64,000 bases of DNA. Origin: Acanthaster planci (lineage: Eukaryota > Echinodermata > Asteroidea > Valvatida > Acanthasteridae). The notes under the pieces are model-generated. The model was not told the DNA's origin. It saw only the letters and a list, made by a program, of their open reading frames with translations, and did no database searches. The stretch spans positions 742,440-806,439 of the forward strand of contig NW_019091360.1 in assembly GCF_001949145.1 (NCBI RefSeq), given 5' to 3'. Shown piece after piece: positions 13,101-23,300 of this stretch. Positions within the stretch are counted from its first letter, which is position 1. Each line of letters begins with the position of its first letter. Made by a program: the position numbers and the translations under genes.

Positions 13101-15705
13101 ATGTCATTTAATGGTCGTTTATAGCCACACCAAGTAATCTTTAGGCACTACTCTAAGTTGCCAGGTGACCTTCATTGACGCTCGAGTATTTCAGCCAGGC
13201 CTGCAGCCTTGTAAACAGAGCCCAGATTGTGCGGTGTTGTATAACTTTCTTTTTGTTCACGAACCTGGCTCAGTGCACTGGTGACCTCTTTTCAATAGAG
13301 GCCAGATTAGCGTGCAGCAGCGCTGTGTGGCTCATCGCTGCGGTGGTGGAGCGCTTTTGTCCCCAGTGGTAATCCGCTCACTCTCAATGCCCCAAACCCT
13401 GGTATACAGTTTCAAAACAAGGCTGAGAGTGAAAAATGTCAATAATGCCCAGCATCCTGGTCTTGTGTTCGGAGTACGGTCTTTTGTTACAGGGTCCTGT
13501 TTCCTTTGTCCGAGTTCAGAGACCCCGGCCACGCATATAAACCATGCATCTCTAATTTGAGAGTCCCTGGCAGGAAATGGATAATAAACATGTGACTGTG
13601 TTGTCTCTCTGTGTATCAGGTGGCAAAAATTGACAGTTAATAGTTAACAACTGAACTCTTATTCTTTTTGATAGCTCAAAAGTCACATTGCATATGCAGC
13701 CAACTTGTATTGTACCATACATGAATACATGCCACGCCATACTGCTTTTGATGGAAGAGTACATGGACATCCCCACCTGTCACACTTTATAGCAACTTAG
13801 ATCTTCATTATTTGGGTTGATGATTTACTGATGCTATGATTCCATGTTGACAGCGTGCTGCCAAATCTCAGGAACCATGTAAGCCAAACCATCCAGCAAC
13901 GAAGGACAGTGCCACTAACACAAGTAGCACGGGTGACAGCAAAGAACAGCCACCGTCCACAGCAGCTGCTAAAACACCCACCTCATTGCCTAGGTATTGT
14001 TGTGTTCAGTTCTAATGGAGCCGTTGGCCTACAGCGGCCATCTAGGGGTTGTTGTAGTATACAAGCTATGAAGGCACAAAAGAATTGTGCATGTGTATCT
14101 TATTGAACAAAAGTACATGGCCCTGGACAGCTGTTGTGCAAAGGATTTGTTTGGACAGGGAGAGAAGATAACTATTTGTATGAGTGGATATTTGTCAACT
14201 CTATTTCTTCTGTTGGAGTTCATACTAAGAAGTACTTTACAAAAACTATAACTACTTTACATAATCTTTGACCAAAAAAGTGTTTGTAATTTTTTACTGT
14301 GCAGTTGTAAATCTGCGTAAAAGCAGATCTGTGGTTGCTCAGTTGTCAGTGGCTAGAGCAATGGATGTTTGTATTAGCAAGCTGATGAAAAGCAATACAA
14401 ACAAGATTTTCTCATTGTTATCCGGCGTGTTTGACATAAATTCATTAGTGACCAATAGAGTTATACAAGAGACAAAAATAAAAACTGTGACCCAAGACAT
14501 GAATAAGCATTTACAAGTTAAGGTAAACCATCTTGAGATAAAAGGAAAGCTGGATGTAAATTGGCATAGTGGTAAAATAGGTTACAAATATGTCTTAACA
14601 TTTGTTATTACATGTTGTGTGATTGGCTGTTGTGTTCATATTGTCCGTTAGCAAACAGACACAAGTACCAGTTGCCACCCAGACTGACCTGGATCTGTCT
14701 CCCAGTCCTGAAGCTAAGTCAGGACCAGTCACCAGCCAACACCATGCCAAGGTTAGCCAGACTACCAGCACAGCTGTTAACACAACAGTGACTGCTCCAG
14801 TCTCTCCTGCTGCAGTAGTTGCCAGAACAACTCCCACAACAGGAAGCACACAGACAGTGAGCACAGGGAGTCAGACTACTGATTGTCAAACTTTACCATC
14901 AATTAGTGCCTCATGCTCAGCCAGTACAACCACACAAGCAACTGTGAGTATGCTAGAGGGCAACAATCTCAAGGAGTTTAGTAAAGCTCATTGAGTATCG
15001 TGTAGTCATTAGAGAGGAAAAGGCTTGGGATGGGGCTTCATAGTGCAGGAAAACATGGAGTTGTCTTAGAATTGTAAACAATTATGGCACACTTGACTCT
15101 CCATGGGCAGTACTTGGGTGTTTGGCTTCATTTATTTAGATCTGGTGGGTAAATATGCCATGTTCAAAAAAACTACAATTTCTGGCCAAGAGTAATCCCA
15201 TGTCCAGAGCTTTGTTCAAGGCAAAATAACCATATAGGAAATCTGTAAGCAACTTGGATGCTAATTGATATGGAAGTAGCGCTGGTCATGATGAATTGTT
15301 TATCCATTGTTCTTCATTCAGGACTCGGCAGTGCCACGTCTTAGCTACGCTGCAGTTACAGGAAAAAAAGCAGCTAAGACAACTGCAGCATCAACATCCA
15401 CTGCAACAGTGTCTCAAGCATCTACGTCGAGTACCACAGCTACTTGTAGTACTCCAACCACTCATTCCACTGAGTCCTCCATGCAACCAAGACAGAGCCA
15501 GCTACCACAGGCATCAACTTCATTGCAGACACATCCACAGGCAAACACATACACAGGGCCACCAAATAAGCCCTACATTCGGCCAAGGTATGGTATGCGT
15601 GGCAATGACAGAGAGCAGAACTTTGATCCCAGCTTCAAGTACAGGAGAGATTACTATACTGGTCGGAGGTCCCCACCACAACCTCGGTATATGAATACGA
15701 AGTAA
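1087..15705 (+). CDS. LARP4: La-related protein 4 (LARP4/LARP4B-like), 5'-partial, 11 exons
   Basis: Exons: 1087-1171, 5448-5584, 7084-7187, 8670-8834, 9539-9838, 10452-10573, 11304-11687, 12664-12958, 13854-13993, 14652-14943 and 15322-15705. All introns are GT-AG, and the phases join without a break into 801 codons plus TAA. Domain order in the visible protein: La motif (about 1-75, with YYFSRENL), La-type RRM (about 80-165, with [14 protein letters not shown] and FQGKPIMARIK), Gln/Pro-rich linker, Ser/Arg-rich segment, a FPPLPG block near 488 followed by [10 protein letters not shown], then a C-terminal [10 protein letters not shown] block. This order and these blocks are those of LARP4/LARP4B. 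In vertebrates these cytoplasmic proteins bind poly(A) RNA, PABP and RACK1 and stabilise mRNA. The vertebrate PAM2 motif lies N-terminal to the La motif, so it would be upstream of the window. Family is certain; LARP4 versus LARP4B is probably a vertebrate split and does not apply. Confidence 0.95.
4398..4635 (-). mobile_element. TA-type MITE, copy A (degraded)
   Basis: It sits in the first LARP4 intron. It starts with an AATTCCATAAATTAGGGGTC terminus followed by the GTGACATTTTTGTGTCCCTG block, and ends with CAGATGTGACAGGGACAC. It is the reverse complement of the better-preserved copy at 10977-11212. The far terminus has decayed. Confidence 0.75.
5448..5584 (+). CDS. LARP4: LARP4 exon b: La motif core
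   Basis: Acceptor TCCACAG, donor CGAG/GTTAGT. It encodes [20 protein letters not shown] and the rest of the La winged-helix ([14 protein letters not shown], then IVEVLR). The QMD-containing helix is the LARP4-type version of the poly(A)-binding La motif, which differs from the canonical La residues. Confidence 0.95.
5895..6440 (+). mobile_element. TTAA-ended MITE, copy 1
   Basis: A 546-bp element in the LARP4 intron 5585-7083. Left end TTAACCACTTCATGCCGGGG; inverted right end TTAACCACTTTCTGCCAGGG (17 of 20 match). TTAA at both edges is the piggyBac target signature, so a piggyBac-derived MITE is likely. Two further copies are at 13005 and 19797. Short open frames inside are not genes. Confidence 0.85.
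7084..7187 (+). CDS. LARP4: LARP4 exon c: La-RRM junction
   Basis: Acceptor ATTACAG, donor TTGAG/GTTTGT. It encodes [19 protein letters not shown], then [15 protein letters not shown], the first beta strand and helix of the RRM. It ends in phase 0, as does the next exon's start. Confidence 0.94.
7397..8101. mobile_element. 705-bp foldback (long-palindrome) element
   Basis: The two halves are inverted copies along almost their whole length, meeting near 7749. Outer pair: TTTAAAGGTTAAC / GTTAACCTTTAAA. Middle pair: ACCCCATTAATCATGACCCC / GGGGTCATGATTAATGGGGT. Inner pair: AGCTTGGCCCACAGGCAAAC / GTTTGCCTGTGGGCCAAGCT. Arm identity is high but not perfect. It sits in the LARP4 intron between the two RRM exons, so its RNA could form a roughly 350-bp duplex. 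Confidence 0.88.
8108..8224 (+). other. Possible cassette exon in LARP4 RRM intron (unproven)
   Basis: A 117-base segment, exactly 39 codons and open in the phase-0 frame of the flanking LARP4 exons. It is preceded by a pyrimidine tract ending AAGCAAG and followed by donor GAA/GTAAGG. The translation includes [20 protein letters not shown], slightly reminiscent of the beta3-alpha2 part of an RRM. Insertion would split the LARP4 RRM after its first helix. It abuts the right end of the foldback element. It may equally be chance or a transposon relic. Confidence 0.25.
8670..8834 (+). CDS. LARP4: LARP4 exon d: RRM core
   Basis: Acceptor TTCTTAG, donor TATG/GTAAGC, phase 0 on both sides, 55 codons. 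It encodes [20 protein letters not shown], then [20 protein letters not shown] and FQGKPIM. The Trp/Tyr strand and the helix following it are nearly invariant in animal LARP4 proteins. Confidence 0.95.
9539..9838 (+). CDS. LARP4: LARP4 exon e: polyglutamine linker
   Basis: Acceptor CAACAG, donor CAATG/GTGAGT, exactly 100 codons, phase 0. It begins [13 protein letters not shown], the end of the RRM, and then runs into a Q-rich stretch (about 9683-9795) of mixed CAA and CAG codons. It finishes [14 protein letters not shown], which matches the TPYFETP block of vertebrate LARP4. The mixed codons argue against a simple CAG expansion. Confidence 0.94.
10452..10573 (+). CDS. LARP4: LARP4 exon f: proline-rich segment
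   Basis: Acceptor GTTTACAG, donor TCAAG/GTAGGC. It encodes [11 protein letters not shown] followed by nine prolines and [20 protein letters not shown]. It ends with two bases of a split Arg codon that is completed by the next exon. Confidence 0.92.
10977..11212 (+). mobile_element. TA-type MITE, copy B (best preserved)
   Basis: A 236-bp element in the LARP4 intron 10574-11303. The termini are GGGTAATTCCAGAAATTAGG and the inverted GGGTAATTCCAGAAATCAGG, continuing GGTCC. Next to them are inverted GTGTCCCTGTYACATCTGAC blocks. With one extra base on each side it is bounded by TA, as expected for Tc1/mariner-derived MITEs. It has no coding capacity. Confidence 0.85.
11304..11687 (+). CDS. LARP4: LARP4 exon g: Ser/Arg/Asp-rich segment
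   Basis: Acceptor AATACAG, donor CCAGAGG/GTATGC. It encodes a disordered region rich in Ser, Arg and Asp with RD/RE dipeptides ([18 protein letters not shown]). The phase-2 end (GG) joins G of the next exon to give a Gly codon. An unspliced reading past 11687 is open to 11898, but it is intronic. Confidence 0.92.
12664..12958 (+). CDS. LARP4: LARP4 exon h: FPPLPG block
   Basis: Acceptor CATTGCAG, donor CCTAAG/GTAAGA. It encodes a basic [10 protein letters not shown] stretch, then [12 protein letters not shown] and DIVKGVKD, both at the places expected in LARP4 proteins. This is the best landmark outside the La/RRM module. Confidence 0.95.
13005..13584 (+). mobile_element. TTAA-ended MITE, copy 2
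   Basis: It lies just inside the LARP4 intron 12959-13853 and is highly similar to copy 1 over most of its length, sharing for example GCCAGATTAGCGTGCAG and AGTACGGTCTTTTGTTACAG. It carries about 30 extra bases near 13529-13560, and its right terminus is altered (GGATAATAA). Confidence 0.83.
13854..13993 (+). CDS. LARP4: LARP4 exon i: Thr/Ser linker
   Basis: Acceptor TTGACAG, donor CCTAG/GTATTG. It encodes low-complexity [20 protein letters not shown] and more Ser/Thr/Ala sequence. It has little family conservation; it is accepted because its phases fit both neighbours and no other open path joins them. Confidence 0.85.
14652..14943 (+). CDS. LARP4: LARP4 exon j: Thr/Ser/Gln-rich segment
   Basis: Acceptor GTCCGTTAG, donor GCAACT/GTGAGT. 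It is Thr/Ser/Val rich with scattered TQT repeats and has no recognised domain. The phase-1 entry completes the AG of the previous exon to AGC. Confidence 0.87.
15322..15705 (+). CDS. LARP4: LARP4 last exon with stop
   Basis: Acceptor TCATTCAG, phase 0, TAA at 15703-15705. It begins [20 protein letters not shown]; vertebrate LARP4 has the comparable KLSYAEV block near its C-terminus. A Ser/Thr/Gln linker follows, and then an Arg/Tyr-rich tail ([27 protein letters not shown]) of RGG/RNA-binding flavour. Confidence 0.94.
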   Translation, partial: DSAVPRLSYAAVTGKKAAKTTAASTSTATVSQASTSSTTATCSTPTTHSTESSMQPRQSQLPQASTSLQTHPQANTYTGPPNKPYIRPRYGMRGNDREQNFDPSFKYRRDYYTGRRSPPQPRYMNTK

Positions 15706-16470
15706 GGAACAAGCTGGCTGTTTACATGGGTTGCCTTTAGGATTTGTCATGTCAGTTGGAATCACAAGGATTGAGGTCAGACGATGGGGCTTATAATTGC
15801 AGTTACTTTTCCTCAGGGTTATTGCTGTATCATTTACCTTGAAGCATTATCCATTGAATAGACGAGTCCTGTATCAGTAGCCAAGAACATTTGGATCAAG
15901 TGTCACCAAACGCAGTCTTGTTGTGACTGATTGGTGGATATCTGTATTGCAGCGGTGTACTTGTGTATCACATGAGGGGGGTAGTACAGGTTGTCAATGG
16001 GACATCTCCATAGAACTTTGTCTTCAGCCCCAAAAGAGATTGCACTTTGTGCGAGACGCTCCCCCCCTTATGGCAAACAAATGGACAAAACTCAAAAGTT
16101 TTTTGAGTATCCATAAGATACATATGGTAGGAAAGCTGGAACAGGGGATGTGATCAAGTAAACATTGATTGCATGATGATGAATAGTGCTTCATTATTGA
16201 GGTAGTAAAATACCAGTGTTTTGACTGAAAGTCCTTACGTGTTGGTACATAAGAAGATATGACTTATCAACATCTGTAGCCTCATTGGTGCTTCAGAATT
16301 TTGAGTGTATCAGCAGTCTAGAAGATGTGAGAAGTCTACTTTGTATTTAAGTCTGTCACTTGAAACTATAAATCTCAACAAAGGGCAGCCTAACAAGTGG
16401 TGAGAGCTCTGAGTTTACACAATCAGTGTGTAAAACAGTAATAGCGTGCTGGGTTTGTTTCAACAAGTTA

Positions 16471-16476
16471 AATAAA
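16471..16476 (+). terminator. AATAAA poly(A) signal candidate 1
   Basis: The first AATAAA after the LARP4 stop, 766 bases downstream. A G/T-containing stretch follows. It would give the shortest LARP4 mRNA. Confidence 0.35.
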
Positions 16477-17367
16477 ATGACTACATGTACAGGTGTACTT
16501 AAGAAAAGGAACTGTGAGTTGGAGTCAAAGACCAGTGTTATGCTGTAAATTTAATTTGATGATACAGAAAGATAAACAGATTGAGGTGCAAGAGATTTGG
16601 AGCTACGATAGTCTAACAAAGGCTGTAATTGTTGCTCCAGCATTGTCACAGCACGTTAGTGGCACAAAACATGCATGAAACATGTTTTAAAAACACTACT
16701 GTTGCTCTCTAAGATCTCTGCCAGTACGAGTAAAGTTCAGTTTCCACAATACGCATGGTTTGTGTTGCAGCCAATAATTGGTTTGCCACTCTTTCCAAAT
16801 AATAGCCAGGTTTTTTACATGTAGTCTACCCTGTTTTCGCACTTTGGAATGATACCAGAAACTGACTTGAAATGTCAAGTCCAGTGTGGATGCATGATAA
16901 ATAGCCTGTTTGCTATTTAGGTTGCCAAACACTTTCATCTGATGTTCTACCAGACGCTTCCTGTTTGCACTAACTTATCCCTACTGACCAAGCTTTACTA
17001 ATTTGACAATGGAGAACTCTGTCAAGTTGGCATACTTTTTCACAGCTGTTGGGTGAATGTGAACAGTTCCCAGAATTGCTCATTGTGTCAAAGTGCCCAA
17101 ACAGAATTCACAACAATCAAGGTAAACTGTTGGACTACAGACATTCTTCTTGTTCTAACAAGTAGTTCCAGTGACCAAAACCTAAAGGGACAGGTGCTTT
17201 GGAATGTCAACTTGCCATTTCAGGTGCCATGTTGATTGTCGAATGTTGGTCAAGTCTTACATTTTTTCATTCGTAATGCTTCTGGTAGACCTCCATTTTG
17301 TAGATTTCACTATTGGTAAATTCTAATTTTATTTATCTTAATGGTGGTGATGTTCTGGGCGTATTTT

Positions 17368-17373
17368 AATAAA
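17368..17373 (+). terminator. AATAAA poly(A) signal candidate 2
   Basis: AATAAA within TTTTAATAAAATATGG, about 1.66 kb after the stop, with T/G-rich sequence on both sides. An alternative LARP4 3' end. Confidence 0.35.
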
Positions 17374-19796
17374 ATATGGTAGTCAAGTATTTATGCCATT
17401 TCTCCCATCTTCAGATGTGGTGGTTCTGAGTCTTCATTTGGCCTTGTTTTAGTTTTCGCATAAAGTTTACCCATTTTAAATGTTTGCTTAAGCCATTCTG
17501 CAAGTCAGTGTTATATGTATATAATTGTTCCTATTACCTAGTAATCCCTTATTGATTGATGTAGCTTAAGACTGAACCATCCAGTTGGGCAAATGGATAC
17601 TGGCGATTGAACATAAAGAAATTCAACAAAATATAGTGGTTTTTTTATTTGTACTCAAAAAAAAATTGTGGATTTAATATATTTTTGAAAAATGTTGACA
17701 TTGAACAGGGTGAAGATGTTTATAGTTCACCATTTCACCCTTGTCGCACATCTGGAACTGTACAGAGAAAATGTGAACTTCTCTGTGAGCAGTGCAAGGA
17801 GTTCCAACTCTCAGTCAGGTTCATTTCATATCATTTAGTCTGTATTTTTTGTTTTATTTCATTCGGTAGTGTCCAGTTTACACAGTGTATGGCATGTTCA
17901 AGAGAACAAATGAATGATTTTAGGTTGCATTGCGAGTCATGAAGTGGCTGGCTATCTGGGGAAGTGGTACAGTGCAGGGTAAGGGCAAACTGTCCTAGCT
18001 TTGCTGTGCTTTGCATTGGGACTATTGGACACAGAGGAGCAGTAACGGAAAGCAGTCAGAAAATGTGTCATGTCACATGATATTGTACAATTTGCATTTA
18101 TACACAAGGTGGGAAACCCATTCATAATAAAACCTGTTGACCTTTTCAAAGCAGGGTGGACACAGTAGAAGGGCACTCTTCAAAGTGGTTTAATTTGGAG
18201 TTAACTCAGAAGATTTTGACCCCAACCAAATACCACCCTCCTATTGTGTTGCCCTACCTCAAATAGGCTAATTCAGTTTGCAGAAGGTTATGGTCATAAC
18301 TTTCCTTTATACTAACAGTGGTATCACATAGGAACAAATAAGGACACAGTGGAAGGTATGCCTGCTCTCACTCTAACAGTCTACCAGCCACCATGAGTCA
18401 CAAACTTGGACCCACATTGCCCTTCACCAGGGCATAGAGGTCATTGAAGCCTCCAGTGGCCATCATACTGTGCTGAATACAAAGCTTATACAAAGGCTCA
18501 TTTGCCACTGTTAACCAAATTACTTTGTGGCATTAATAATTACAGTGGTTTCCAATGGCTTCTTTTGGTGCAAAAAATTGCGAGTCCAGATTTTGTATAT
18601 GTACATTTGTGGCATGGGTGTCGGGGGAAGAAGTTCTTGGCCCCTGCCAGAAAAAAATTGAAAGAGAAAAGAAGAGTAAATGGAAAAGAAACAGAGAGGA
18701 GGAAAGGGGATGAAAATGAACAGTGTGTGAAAATACGATGAATTGGCCCCATACTCTGCTGAGGGTTGGTCAGGTTACTACTGATAGTGATCACCTCCCC
18801 CCGCCCGCCCCGCCCCTTGCTGGTAACATCCAGTTAGACATACCATACACTTGCTACAGCATGCTGGGTACAGGTGTGCCATTTCTCAAGAAAGCAATGG
18901 TTTTGTCACATCTCTTCTCTCTGCCCCTCAGCTTTGTCAACTGATCTGCAGTGATTGCTTCCCACACATATTTGTAAATGTAATGCGTGCATTACAAGCA
19001 GCAAGCTTTTCCTTTTGACACTAGTGTTGGTGCATTGTGGACTATTACAGGAGCCATTATGTGAGTGAAATAGTGCAGGGATAGTTGACATTGTCCAATT
19101 AACAGACTAACACGGGAGAAGGGTTTTACATTACTTGCCTTTACTTTGGAATGTTTGAGGGCAGAATTACATGGATGATTGGTTGATTAATGGACTCTCT
19201 AGTATAAACCACTGAATTTCTAATCACACATATAAATCCTAGTGATTGACATGCCATGTTTGCACACGGGGTCATGGGTACAGATGCAGCAAAATATGCT
19301 GAATTAATTTTCAGTTGGCTGTGTGTTTATAATGTCATTGTGTAATCATGTGCAGGTACACCATCTGAACCTTAGCATGTGGTGGAAATGACACTTGACA
19401 CGTAAGACTCCTCCAGCAGTGGTTTTCATTTTAACTCTGAGGGTATAGTTGGGTACGCTGTCCACAGTTTAGACCACCTAAGAGGATCAAACATTACTTC
19501 ACATGCTCCTTGGGAATTGATAAGACACAACCAGTTTTTCTGATCAGGGATGCTGGCCATAGGTGCATGAATGGGGTGCTGGTGCTATGGTAGGCCATCA
19601 CTATTAATCTAATAACAAGAGTTTGCTGTTGACACAGTCATGCAGAGACTCTGTAATAATACTTCATTTAGCTAAGCTGGAAAGTAATTTTTCATTTTTG
19701 GGAATCCTGCTTGAGCACACATTCCATTTCATTCAAACTTGTCCAAAGAAGTTCTGAGAAGATAGCTCTTCGTGTTTGTAAAACAGGAACCCAATC

Positions 19797-20387
19797 TTAA
19801 CCACTTCCTACCAGCTGGAATTTGCATAGGCGAGACTAGTTCTTGGATGATTTTCAAGATTTTCCATTTTTAAAATTCTTCAAAAATTCAGAACTTCATT
19901 TACTGGACATTTACGCCCACACGAATGACTGTCTGGTGGCTACTTAAATCTGAGAGGCAACCTCCCGAGTATTGTAGCCAGGCCTGCCACCCAGTAAAGA
20001 GAGCCCAGATTGTGCGGTGTTACGTAATTTCCTTTGTTTCTCAAAATGGCCCAGTGCGTTGCTGAATGGCAGTGGTGTCTTTTCAAATGCAGCCAGATTA
20101 GCGTGCAGCAGTACTGTATCACTCATCACTGGAGTACTTTGTCCCCACTGATAATCCACATGCACTGAATGCCGCAAACAGTGGTATACTGTTTCAAAAC
20201 AATGACAAATTACCTTTGCTAATACCAACTGAAAAATGATGGCAATTCCCAGCAGCTCGGTCTTTTGTTCCGAGTATGGTCTTTTGTCACAAGGCCCGGT
20301 TCCTTTGTCCGATTTTGGGCACCCCCCCCGGCTATGTGTACAAACCCAAGGTACCCGATACCGGGAACCCTAGAGGCAAGTGTTTAA
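19797..20387 (+). mobile_element. TTAA-ended MITE, copy 3 (oldest)
   Basis: It lies downstream of the LARP4 stop and is the most diverged copy. Left end TTAACCACTTCCTACCAGCT, right end AGGCAAGTGTTTAA. Shared internal blocks include GAGCCCAGATTGTGCGGTGTT and CCAGATTAGCGTGCAGCAG. If the LARP4 3' UTR extends to 23909, this copy would be transcribed. Confidence 0.8.
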
Positions 20388-23300
20388 GAGACCTTGTTAT
20401 GCAGTCACCTAGTGTGCTGTCCAGCGTTGAAATAACATCCCTGCTTGAAATTGTATGATTTGTATTTGAATTTAAGGGGAAAGTGTAATATCCTTGGTAG
20501 TGTTATTTATTTTCAAATAAACCACAGTCGTGGTCTTCCGTAACATTTCTGATAATACACAACCTGCAGAGGATTCATGAGTAGATAATGCCTAGGAGAC
20601 TACTAAATCTGTGTAAATAATCCAGATATGAATGTTAAGGCTTTGAGTATGGTTTGCATGATCTAATGGAATTGGCCTAGTCTGTGTCTAGGATTCTCGT
20701 AAAAAGCTGCTACTTGGGCTAAGTTGTGCATGTGTTTTGGTTTTTCTTGTATGTCACACTTTGTTCAACATGACTGAAATGCAGTCCTACATATGTGTGA
20801 ACCACAATTTTGTATGATATTATATGGTGCATTGTTACATTACTGCTTGGCTTGCACCTCTACCTGATGTAGCATAGCCAGGCCAGGAGTGAACACTTAT
20901 GTGAAGATTAGTTGGTTCCAACAAAATGTTGCATTCAAATTCAGTGACATATTAGACCCGATAAGAAGACAATAGATATCTTGAAGAAACTGGTAACAAA
21001 ATAATATTGTTTATATGTTTCCATATTAAGGAATATTCAGAGCTAAATGTATGATATATATTTTTTGAACAGTGATTTGTGAATTTTGTGAATTTCTCTT
21101 TTCAAGTAAAGCTAACTTTCCTGTTAAGCATTGGTCATCTGCAGTTTGTTTGCTGGTATTACAAAGGTAAAGATGCTTGTTTTCACTTTCTTTTCTATTT
21201 TGTGTGTTCTTGGGTGTGTGTATGATTGTTTGACTTGCCAGATTCACTGCTCAACAGGTTGATTTAGAATATCCACAGCTGTTTAACAGCCAACAGTTTA
21301 GAATTCTGATGATACCTTGTTTGTGTTCTATTTAAAGACACATGCATGACCCATGATAAACTATATGCAAGAGCTGAAGATGCTTGACCAAACCTGGGAA
21401 AGCTAAAAAGGGATTGAACAAAAAAAATGAGACGCCTTGAAATCTTCCTCTCCTTTTCTGGTACACATGGGTCTTTAAAGTTTGCCTAATTTACAGTTAG
21501 TAACAATTTTCACAAGAAAATGACTTCAAATTGCAGAGAAACTAAAGACCATTAATGGAAACCTGAAGGTGTAAGTGGTGGTCTGTAATTGACCGATTGC
21601 ACCTGAGCACTGCAGCGGTTTGCAAGGCATGTATGAGTGGTTAGGTAGGTTTTTGGTTTGTGGGTTTTTTCTTATTTCAAAGAAAAGGTCATAGGTTCGA
21701 GGAAAAATGAGGATAAATGAAAAAAAATTAAATGGATGGATTAGATCCATTTCTATTGAAAGTCATTGCAAAAGTGAATATGTTTTCGAATGATATGTAA
21801 CTTGCACAGGCAAATTAATTCATCCTGCTGCAGCAGTAAGCAATTGCGAGACCTTAAAACATGGCTTTAACAACACTGACAAACAGTCATGAAAGAATAC
21901 TAAACATTGTACCTACTTCAGTTGATTGTTTAGCCCAAATAAGAATAAAACCACCAATGTGCATTCATGTACTAATCCAGTACTACCATGGATGGAATGT
22001 GTGGTAACCGTTTGCTGATCTGATCCTTGTGGGAAGGTCTAGATGTGGCCTTTTGGAGTATCTGGACTAAACTCATAGAGCTATAATTAGACACTGGCTC
22101 CTCCTATCCGCTCATAGAATGCATTGAAGACATCATGGCAGCAGATATTTGAGATTTTCATGCTCTAGAACATGCTTCAATGAGAAGAAATAAAAACATC
22201 TAGATATGTAATACCAAAGTGAAATGCTGATGAAACCAACCGGATACAAAGTTGCATAGGAATCTTAATTGTACACACACGTATGTGTTTGCCTAGAGCA
22301 AACTGTGCATTCACACCAGTATCACTGCATCAATCAGGCTGGTCTCTGTACAGGCAGTTAGAGCTCTAGTTAAGTAATTCTGTATCTCAAGCCTGTCTGT
22401 TTTAAGTGATATGTTACTGCCTTGTTTTTTCTGGCTTCACTCACTTTTGGGGTTGGATTTTATTTGGCTCCAGCATGACGCTGCAGTAGAGGCAAGAAGT
22501 TGAGAACCAAATCTAGAAAAGCTTTGGTAGTTTTGCTTTTACTTTTATTGTTGTGGTCATAGTGTTGAGAAGAAATGTAACTTTAACTAAAATACAAAAT
22601 GAAATGTAACCAAAAAAAGGCAAAAAGCAAAAAACAGATTAAAAATGAGCCAAAAAAATCTCAAGTACCCTCTGTGTAAGTTGGTGCTGTGAATGCAATG
22701 CTGATGGCACATATTTTCATTGAAAAATGCCTTTCAGTTTTCACAAAGTTGTTTAAATCAATTATATTTACATTTATTTTACGGTCATTTAAAAAATGCT
22801 TAATTCATTCTAATGTTATAAAGAAAATATGATTCAGTCTAAAAGTTTGTTGTTGCTGAAGCTGGAGTTATGTCAAGCGAAATTTTGGAAATCAACTTTG
22901 AATTATCAACCATTTCATTAATTTTCATGATGGAGAAATGTGATGAAATCGAACATTTGCTAAACAAAATGGACTTATGCAGTAAAAGATTTTTAATGGA
23001 AGTGTTCATCATCAGATTAGACAGTGTCATTTGATAACGGTAAAAAATAATTACATTTACATAAATAATGTAAAAGAAACAGAAGGGTTTTGAAAACAAT
23101 TGTAAAACCATTCATTTAGTTGTCTGTGCAACAAAGATGCAGAAATGGACAATCAACTAGATAGATGAATGTCATCCGTCATTGGTCAAGTGCTTCATCT
23201 CATTAAGGGTCCTTGTCAATGCTATAGCAGTGCTATTGCACATATGTATTAGTCACGGATCAGGCGTTATTCTATTGGTACTGGATGGATCTCAGTTACT

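Larger units (their letters stand above)
15706..19796 (+). other. LARP4 3' UTR or downstream sequence
   Basis: There is no recognisable gene. The stretch after the stop is repeat-poor and fits a long 3' UTR, as is common for LARP4 genes. The short open frames lack codon structure or homology that I recognise. Confidence 0.5.
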